Shown here one piece after another: positions 6,541 to 11,943 of a stretch of DNA of 11,943 nt. Position numbers and translations under genes: made by a program. This DNA is from an uncultured Clostridia bacterium (lineage in GTDB: Bacteria > Bacillota > Clostridia > Oscillospirales > Ruminococcaceae). The notes beneath the pieces were generated by a model. The model ran no database searches, was not told the DNA's origin, and saw only the letters and a list, made by a program, of their open reading frames with translations. The stretch is taken from assembly GCA_947624425.1 (NCBI GenBank), contig CANQKG010000027.1, positions 1-11,943 of the forward strand. Reading direction: 5' to 3'. Within the stretch, counting starts at the first letter, position 1. Each line of letters starts with the position of its first letter.

Positions 6541-7968
6541 ATGCGTTTGGGCGAATTATTGCAGGGTGCAGCCGATACCGGCTTTGCCGATCGGGAGATC
6601 AAAAGTATTTGCAGCAACTCGAAGCAGGTGACCCCGGGCTGTCTCTTTGTCTGCATCAAGGGGGAGCATTTTGACGGACATTCCGCCGCCGCCAAGGCGG
6701 TGGAGGAGGGTGCTGTCTGCGTGGTCTGCGAGCATGACCTCGGACTGTCGGAACAGGTCATCGTGCCGGACAGCCGCCGCGCCTATGGCATCATTTGCGG
6801 GAACTGGTTTGGCAATCCCGCCCGTGATATGACGATGATCGGAGTGACCGGCACCAACGGCAAAACCACCGTTACCACCCTGATCAAGCACATTTTGACC
6901 GAGCAGGGTTATAAGGTAGGGCTGATCGGAACGATCCGCAACGAGATCGGGAGCGAAGCCCTCTCCACCGGCAAAACGACCCCCGACCACTACGAATTGC
7001 AGGAGCTTTTTGCCCGGATGAAGGCGGCGGGCTGTACCCATGTGGTGATGGAGGCGTCCTCCCACGCGCTGGATCAGTACCGGCTGGGCGCGACCCCCTT
7101 TGCGGTGGGGGTGTTCACTAACTTCACCCAGGATCATCTGGATTATCATAAGACGATGGAAGCCTATTTTGAGGCGAAATGCCGCCTGTTTGAGATGACA
7201 AAAAGCGCGGTAATCAATCTGGACGACCCCAAGGGGCGGGAACTGCTGTCGCGCATTTCCTGCAAAACCCTCACCTGCGGCAGCGGCGGCGGGGAGGATC
7301 TTTCGGCAGAAAATATCGACTGCAAGCCTTCCGGCGTGCAGTTTACCCTGCTGTCCGATGGGGAGCGGTACCCCGTTTCGTTTGCCATGCCGGGGCGTTT
7401 TTCGGTGGATAACGCCCTTTGCGCCATCGGTGCGCTGAAACTGCTCGGCGTGCCGATGGAAAAGATCATAGCGGGGGTCAAAAGCTCCCACGGGGTCAAG
7501 GGCAGATGTGAGGTGATCCCGACCGGACGGGATTTCACCGTTCTTTGCGATTATGCGCACTCTCCCGACGGGCTGGAGAATGTACTGCCGGCGGTAAAGT
7601 CCTATACGCCCGGCAGGCTGATCACCGTCTTCGGCTGCGGCGGGGATCGGGATAAACTCAAACGCCCGCTGATGGGCGCGGCGGCGGCACGGCACAGCGA
7701 TTATCTGGTGGTGACCTCCGATAATCCCCGTACCGAGGACCCCGATGCAATCATTTCGGACATTCTGCCCGGCATTGCCGGAAGTAATACCGCATATACT
7801 GTAATCACCGACCGCCGTGCGGCAATTGCGGCAGCCCTCAAAATGGCGAAGGCGGGCGATGTGATTGTGCTGGCGGGCAAGGGACATGAGGATTATCAGG
7901 TGCTGGGCACCAAAAAGGTGCATTTTGACGAACGCGAGGTCGTAGCCGAGCTGCTGCGTGAGCTGTAA
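6541..7968 (+). CDS. murE: UDP-MurNAc-tripeptide synthetase MurE, meso-DAP type
   Basis: MurE is a cytoplasmic ATP-dependent ligase that adds the third residue of the stem peptide to UDP-MurNAc-L-Ala-D-Glu. The 475-residue protein has the N-terminal UDP-binding domain, the ATP loop GVTGTNGKTT (101-110), the substrate region TTPDHYE, MEASSHALDQYR, FTNFTQDHLDYH, and a lysine (K213 in EAKCRLF) at the place of the carbamylated Lys. The C-terminal domain has DYAHSPDGLENVL and GCGGDRDKLKRPLMG. DNPR at 394-397 is the known signature for meso-diaminopimelate; lysine-adding enzymes differ there. The wall is therefore predicted to be DAP-type. The gene starts 3 bases after the PBP stop, with a G-rich SD inside the PBP gene end. 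The N-terminus is unusually like that of the adjacent MurF. Confidence 0.96.
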   Translation: MRLGELLQGAADTGFADREIKSICSNSKQVTPGCLFVCIKGEHFDGHSAAAKAVEEGAVCVVCEHDLGLSEQVIVPDSRRAYGIICGNWFGNPARDMTMIGVTGTNGKTTVTTLIKHILTEQGYKVGLIGTIRNEIGSEALSTGKTTPDHYELQELFARMKAAGCTHVVMEASSHALDQYRLGATPFAVGVFTNFTQDHLDYHKTMEAYFEAKCRLFEMTKSAVINLDDPKGRELLSRISCKTLTCGSGGGEDLSAENIDCKPSGVQFTLLSDGERYPVSFAMPGRFSVDNALCAIGALKLLGVPMEKIIAGVKSSHGVKGRCEVIPTGRDFTVLCDYAHSPDGLENVLPAVKSYTPGRLITVFGCGGDRDKLKRPLMGAAAARHSDYLVVTSDNPRTEDPDAIISDILPGIAGSNTAYTVITDRRAAIAAALKMAKAGDVIVLAGKGHEDYQVLGTKKVHFDEREVVAELLREL

Positions 7969-7977
7969 GGAGAGAGA

Positions 7978-9324
7978 ATGGAACCCATACGCATTTCTGA
8001 GGCGGCAGCGGCGCTTTTTTGTGAAACCACCGCCGCCGGTATGCTGACCGATGTGGTGATCGACAACCGAAAGGTGACGCCGGGCAGCCTGTTTTTCTGT
8101 ATCAAAGGCGACCGGTTTGACGGGCATGACTTTGCCGCAAAAGCGGTCGAAGCGGGTGCTGCTGCCGTGGTGGCGGAGCATGATCTTCCCCTGCCGGTGC
8201 CGGTTCTGGTCGTAAAGGACACCCGCACAGCCCTCTTGCAGCTTGCGGCGTACTACCGTGCCAAGCTGCCGGTATACTGCGTCGGGGTCACCGGCAGCGT
8301 GGGGAAAACCTCCACCAAGGATATGATCGCCGCCGTGCTTTCGGCGGAGGAAAACATCCTCAAAACCGAGGGGAATTTCAATAACGAGATCGGGCTTCCG
8401 CTCACTCTGTTCGGGCTTCAAAAAGGCCACAGCGCGGCGGTTATCGAGATGGGAATGTCCCATTTCGGGGAGATTGCGCGGCTTTCCAAAACCGCACAGC
8501 CCGATGTGGGGGTCATCACCAATATCGGGGTGTCCCATATCGAAAATCTCGGCAGTCAAAAAGGGATTTTGCAGGCAAAGCTGGAAATTTTAGAGGGTAT
8601 GCGTCCCGATGCGCCTTTGGTGCTAAACGGGGATGATCCACTGCTGTCCTCCCTCTCCCTTTCCCGTCCGGTCATTCGGTTCGGCTTTGGAGAGGGGTGC
8701 GGCGTGCGCGCTCATTCGGTCAACTGTGACGGGCTAAAAACCACCTTTGTGATCGCCTTTGACGGGGGCGAAGTGACGGCGGAGATCCCGATGGTGGGCG
8801 AGCATCATGTAAAAAACGCGCTGGCGGCATTCGCGGTCGGCAGGCTGCGGGGGAGAGCGCCGCAGTCGCTGGCAGACGCCATGTCGCGGTATCAACCCTC
8901 CGGTATGCGGCAGAAGCTCACCCCCTTTCGGGGCGGCACAGTGATCGAGGACTGCTATAACGCCAGCCCCGATTCGATGCGGGCGGCGCTCGGGGTACTG
9001 CGGCAGCTTCCGGTGACCGGCAGGCGGATCGCGGTGCTGGGCGATATGCTGGAGCTGGGCGAACGCTCGGCGGCATACCACCGCGAGGTGGGGGAGTTTG
9101 CCGCACGGCACGCCGATCTGCTTTACTGTTACGGCGATTTTGCCGAGGCTATGGCGGCGGGCGCCAAAAGCGCCGGCATGACCGAGGTGTATTGCTATCG
9201 GGATAAAAAAGCGCTGGCTAAAAAGCTCATCGGGCTGGTACAGTCGGGAGACGCGGTGCTTTTCAAAGCCAGCCGCGGTATGCGGCTGGAGGAAGTGATA
9301 CAGTCGCTTTACGCGGCAGAGTAA
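7978..9324 (+). CDS. murF: UDP-MurNAc-tripeptide:D-Ala-D-Ala ligase MurF
   Basis: MurF completes the UDP-MurNAc-pentapeptide by adding D-Ala-D-Ala with ATP in the cytoplasm. The 448 residues match the family length. The ATP loop is GVTGSVGKTS (103-112). MurF-typical motifs follow: TEGNFNNEIGLPLTLF (130-145), VIEMGMSHFGEI (155-166), ITNIGVSHIENLGS, YNASPDSM (327-334), and VLGDMLELGE (353-362). These separate it from MurE, which lacks the NNEIG motif. The ATG at 7978 has a clear SD (AAGGAGAG) just after the murE stop, and the gap is 9 bases. It takes MurE's product directly, and its own product is the MraY substrate encoded next. Confidence 0.96.
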   Translation: MEPIRISEAAAALFCETTAAGMLTDVVIDNRKVTPGSLFFCIKGDRFDGHDFAAKAVEAGAAAVVAEHDLPLPVPVLVVKDTRTALLQLAAYYRAKLPVYCVGVTGSVGKTSTKDMIAAVLSAEENILKTEGNFNNEIGLPLTLFGLQKGHSAAVIEMGMSHFGEIARLSKTAQPDVGVITNIGVSHIENLGSQKGILQAKLEILEGMRPDAPLVLNGDDPLLSSLSLSRPVIRFGFGEGCGVRAHSVNCDGLKTTFVIAFDGGEVTAEIPMVGEHHVKNALAAFAVGRLRGRAPQSLADAMSRYQPSGMRQKLTPFRGGTVIEDCYNASPDSMRAALGVLRQLPVTGRRIAVLGDMLELGERSAAYHREVGEFAARHADLLYCYGDFAEAMAAGAKSAGMTEVYCYRDKKALAKKLIGLVQSGDAVLFKASRGMRLEEVIQSLYAAE

Positions 9325-9339
9325 GAAAGCGGGGATACC

Positions 9340-10359
9340 ATGACAGGCACAGCAACCATCATCACGGCGGTGATCGCCTTTGCGCTGACGGCGGTGATCG
9401 GAAAATTTTTGATCCCGTTCTTGCAGCGGGTCAAATTCGGTCAGCCGATCAATGAGATCGGGCCGACCTGGCATAAAGAAAAGCAGGGAACCCCCACCAT
9501 GGGCGGGATCATGTTTATCATCGGGGTCGCCGTTGCGGTCTGTGTCGGCTTTATCGTCATCAAAGCGAGCGGCGGAGATGAAGCGGTGGTCGATTCCCCG
9601 ATTTTGACCACCCGTTTGTTCGCCGGATTGGGTCTGGCGCTTGCCTGTGCCGTCATCGGCTTTGTGGACGACTATAAAAAGGTGATGCAGAAGAATAACG
9701 CCGGCATCTCCCGCAACCAGAAAATGCTGTTTCAGCTTTTAGCGGCGGTCGGCTACCTGCTGGCGCTCTATCTGGCGGGGGATACTACCACCGCCGTCAT
9801 GATCCCCTTTACCGGCTGGTCGCTCGATCTCTGGCTGTTTTACTATCCGCTGGCGGTGATCGGGATCATCGGGATGGTCAATTCGGTGAACCTCACCGAC
9901 GGCGTGGACGGACTTGCCACCTCTGTCACCTTTGTGGCGGCAATCGCCTTCATGGCGGTGCTGTTATTTATGCCGGAGGTCAATATCTGGATCAATCTTT
10001 TGGCAACGGCGCTCGCGGGCGGCTGTCTCGGCTTTTTGATCTGGAATTTCCACCCCGCCAAGTGCTTTATGGGGGATACCGGCTCGATGTTTTTGGGAGG
10101 CTGTATCTGTGCGCTGGCGTTCGGGTGCGGTCAGCCGCTTTTGGTGGTGCTGATCGGGATCGTATACATCTGCGAATCGCTGTCGGTCATCATACAGGGG
10201 ATCAGCTTCAAGCGTACCGGCAAGCGCATCTTCAAAATGAGCCCGATCCATCATCATTTCGAGATGTCGGGCTGGTCGGAGGAAAAAATCGTGATCGTTT
10301 TCTCGCTGGTCGCACTGGCGGGCGGCGCGCTGGCGGTTTTGTCGGCCGCGCTTCACTAA
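9340..10359 (+). CDS. mraY: Phospho-N-acetylmuramoyl-pentapeptide transferase MraY
   Basis: MraY is a polytopic membrane enzyme that moves phospho-MurNAc-pentapeptide from UDP to undecaprenyl phosphate, making lipid I on the inner face of the membrane. The 339-residue protein is mostly hydrophobic, with about ten membrane helices. Family motifs are intact: GTPTMGGI near residue 50, VDDYKKV with D110 and D111, NLTDGVDGL with D187 and D190, GDTGSMFLGG, and SPIHHHFEMSG with the triple His at 304-306. The ATG at 9340 is preceded by a modest G-rich SD (AAGCGGGGA), weaker than those of murF or ftsW, 15 bases after the murF stop. In most Firmicute clusters murD comes next, but here the next gene is ftsW. 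Confidence 0.96.
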   Translation: MTGTATIITAVIAFALTAVIGKFLIPFLQRVKFGQPINEIGPTWHKEKQGTPTMGGIMFIIGVAVAVCVGFIVIKASGGDEAVVDSPILTTRLFAGLGLALACAVIGFVDDYKKVMQKNNAGISRNQKMLFQLLAAVGYLLALYLAGDTTTAVMIPFTGWSLDLWLFYYPLAVIGIIGMVNSVNLTDGVDGLATSVTFVAAIAFMAVLLFMPEVNIWINLLATALAGGCLGFLIWNFHPAKCFMGDTGSMFLGGCICALAFGCGQPLLVVLIGIVYICESLSVIIQGISFKRTGKRIFKMSPIHHHFEMSGWSEEKIVIVFSLVALAGGALAVLSAALH

Positions 10360-10392
10360 ACACACCTGTTTCGCACGGAAGGGAGGATAAGA

Positions 10393-11523
10393 ATGGCAAA
10401 GCCCAAACATTCGGCACGGTGGCCGCTCACCTTTGGCCGCCCGTTTGATATGCAGTTTCTGATCCTGCTTCTGGTGCTTTTGACGATCGGTCTGGTCATG
10501 CTGTTTTCGGCAAGCTATCCCAGCGCCTACTACTATGAGGGGAACGGCTACCACTATATCGTGCGGCAGGCGTTCTTTGCCATCGCGGGGCTGGTCGTCA
10601 TGCTGGGTATCTCCTTTCTGGATTATCATGTGATCCGCCCGTTTCGCTGGTTTATCTGGGGCGCGGTGTTTTTGCTGCTGGGGATCGTGCTGATCCTGCC
10701 CGCGCAGTCGGGCGTTCACCGCTGGATCACAATCGGTCCGGTGCAGTTTCAGCCCTCCGAGCTGATGAAATTTGCCATGGTGGTCATGCTGGCGCACCTC
10801 ATCTCCCGCAACTATCAGAAAATGCGCTCCATCAAGGAGGGCATTCTGCCGATTTTAGGCTTTCTGATCGTCACCATCGGGATCATCGCCGTCGAGCCGC
10901 ATATGTCCGCGTCGATTTTGATGTTCGCCATGGCGCTGGTGATGCTCTGGGTCGGCGGTATGCGGGCGATCATTCTGCCGGTCATGGCGGGTGTGGGTGC
11001 CGTCGGTCTGGCAGGGATCGTGGCAATCAAGGGCGTGTCCTATGTCGGCGTTCGGTTGAGCGGCTGGCTCAATCCCACCGCCGATAACGCCTATCAAACC
11101 TATCAGTCGATCCTCACCATCGGTTCGGGCGGACTGCTTGGCAGAGGGCTGGGACAGTCCCGCCAGAAGTTCCTCTATCTCCCCGAAGCGCAGAACGACT
11201 TTATCTTTGCCGTTGTCTGCGAGGAGCTGGGGCTGATCGGCGCACTGGTGATTATCGTACTGTTTTTGCTGCTCATCATTCGCGGTTTCGTGATCGCCTC
11301 CCGCGCGCCCGACCGGTTCGGTATGCTGCTGGCGGTCGGGCTGACCGCGCAGATCGGGCTGCAGGCGTTTGCCAATATCGGCGTGGTGTCGGGTCTGCTT
11401 CCGAATACCGGTATCAGCCTGCCGTTTTTCAGCTACGGCGGCACCGCGCTTTTCATGCAGCTTGTCGAAATGGGGATCTTGCTCAATATCTCACGACAGG
11501 CGGTCAAAAAAGAAGTGACTTAG
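10393..11523 (+). CDS. ftsW: Septal peptidoglycan polymerase FtsW/SpoVE (SEDS family)
   Basis: SEDS proteins polymerise lipid II into glycan strands and act with a class B PBP, here probably the one at 4294-6537. The 376-residue protein has about ten membrane helices. Diagnostic motifs are HRWITIGPVQFQPSELMKF (109-127), LPEAQNDFIFAVVCEELGL (263-281), in which D269 aligns with the Asp considered catalytic in RodA/FtsW, and NTGISLPFFSYGGT (338-351). The C-terminal tail RQAVKKEVT is short and basic. Position in the cluster favours FtsW (or the sporulation paralogue SpoVE) over RodA. The ATG at 10393 follows AAGGGAGGA, 33 bases after mraY. Whether it serves division only or also sporulation cannot be told here. 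Confidence 0.94.
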   Translation: MAKPKHSARWPLTFGRPFDMQFLILLLVLLTIGLVMLFSASYPSAYYYEGNGYHYIVRQAFFAIAGLVVMLGISFLDYHVIRPFRWFIWGAVFLLLGIVLILPAQSGVHRWITIGPVQFQPSELMKFAMVVMLAHLISRNYQKMRSIKEGILPILGFLIVTIGIIAVEPHMSASILMFAMALVMLWVGGMRAIILPVMAGVGAVGLAGIVAIKGVSYVGVRLSGWLNPTADNAYQTYQSILTIGSGGLLGRGLGQSRQKFLYLPEAQNDFIFAVVCEELGLIGALVIIVLFLLLIIRGFVIASRAPDRFGMLLAVGLTAQIGLQAFANIGVVSGLLPNTGISLPFFSYGGTALFMQLVEMGILLNISRQAVKKEVT

Positions 11524-11530
11524 GAGGTGA
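11521..11530 (+). promoter_or_regulatory. Consensus SD of murG overlapping the ftsW stop
   Basis: TAGGAGGTGA contains the ftsW stop codon TAG (11521-11523) and a near-perfect anti-16S match, leaving a few bases before the murG ATG (11535). Ribosomes ending ftsW would sit on this site, so the two genes are probably translationally coupled. Confidence 0.8.
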
Positions 11531-11534
11531 GCCG

Positions 11535-11943
11535 ATGAGAGTACTGCTGGTAGGGGGCGGCACGGCGGGACATATCAATCCCGCGCTTGCGATTGCCGGC
11601 GCTTTGAAGGAAAAAGCGCCGGACGCCGCGTTTTTGTTCGCGGGGGTGCCGACCGGCATGGAATATACGCTGGTACCCAAGGCGGGGTTTGAAATCGCCC
11701 CGATTGAAGTGATGGGCTTTTACCGCGGGATAAAGCCGCGGGATATTTCCCATAACCTCAAGGCGCTCAAATGCCTTACCACGGCGGGAAGCCGCGCCAA
11801 AAAGATTATACGGGATTTTGCGCCCGATATCGTAATCGGCACCGGCGGCTACGTCAGCGGACCGGTGGTTCTGGCGGCGCAGAAGCTGGGGATCCCCACC
11901 CTGATTCATGAGCAAAACGCCTTTCCGGGTGTGACCAATAAAC
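11535..11943 (+). CDS. murG: UDP-GlcNAc:lipid I GlcNAc transferase MurG, 3' end cut by window
   Basis: MurG is a peripheral membrane GT-B glycosyltransferase that adds GlcNAc to lipid I, giving lipid II, the substrate of FtsW. Only the first 136 codons lie in the window, and the frame is open to the last base. The N-terminal glycine-rich loop VGGGTAGHINPALAIA (6-21) fits MurG (usually GGTGGHxxPAL), with Ala where many have Gly. GTGGYVSGPV (102-111) and the family hallmark IHEQNAFPGVTNK (124-136) follow. The visible part belongs to the acceptor-binding N-terminal domain; the UDP-GlcNAc-binding domain lies beyond the window. It starts 11 bases after the ftsW stop with a consensus SD. A whole protein would be about 360 residues. 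Confidence 0.94.
   Translation, partial: MRVLLVGGGTAGHINPALAIAGALKEKAPDAAFLFAGVPTGMEYTLVPKAGFEIAPIEVMGFYRGIKPRDISHNLKALKCLTTAGSRAKKIIRDFAPDIVIGTGGYVSGPVVLAAQKLGIPTLIHEQNAFPGVTNK

Noticed and set aside
6556..8559. 667-codon open frame on the - strand across murE and murF
   Set aside because: It lies wholly opposite two clearly identified genes, and its translation is rich in His, Arg and Gly without any recognisable domain. Long antisense frames are expected in GC-rich coding DNA with strong third-position bias.
11520..11915. 131-codon - strand frame opposite murG
   Set aside because: It is a shadow of the clear MurG N-terminal reading frame on the + strand.

Overview
This window is the front half of a dcw (division and cell wall) cluster, all on the + strand, preceded by the 3' part of a type II topoisomerase A-subunit gene. 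The protein families, the high-GC coding sequence, the meso-diaminopimelate signature in MurE, the SpoVD/FtsI-type PBP with PASTA domains and the spacing of the Shine-Dalgarno (SD) sites all suggest a high-GC member of Clostridia, perhaps Oscillospirales/Ruminococcaceae. That assignment is inferred from sequence style, not from a search.

Layout. Positions 1-1971 hold the 5'-truncated topoisomerase IV (ParC-type) A subunit. Positions 1972-2399 are a 428-base gap with no convincing gene. It holds small inverted repeats, a 15-base tandem repeat, a very strong intrinsic terminator (2172-2210), a good sigma-A promoter (2274-2302) and a cluster of GTGG/CCAC boxes that is a candidate MraZ operator (2310-2376). 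The cluster follows: mraZ (2400-2819), rsmH (2816-3781), an ftsL-like gene (3771-4214), a PASTA transpeptidase of the SpoVD/FtsI class (4294-6537), murE (6541-7968), murF (7978-9324), mraY (9340-10359), ftsW/spoVE (10393-11523) and the first 136 codons of murG (11535 to the window end).

How the genes work together. MraZ is the cluster's transcriptional regulator and RsmH methylates 16S rRNA. MurE and MurF add meso-DAP and D-Ala-D-Ala to UDP-MurNAc peptides. MraY transfers the product to undecaprenyl phosphate to give lipid I, and MurG makes lipid II. FtsW polymerises lipid II and the PBP cross-links it at the septum, with the FtsL-like protein as a bitopic divisome partner. The genes are packed with gaps of 3-33 bases or overlaps, apart from the 79-base ftsL-PBP gap, so they are probably one transcript starting near 2309.

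I see no mobile element, tRNA, CRISPR array or defence system, and no evidence of a new biological system. The points worth a second look are regulatory and architectural: a terminator-like hairpin with a competing fold inside the operon just before the PBP start, the two-orientation operator candidate, the absence of murD between mraY and ftsW, and unusually similar N-termini in the adjacent MurE and MurF.
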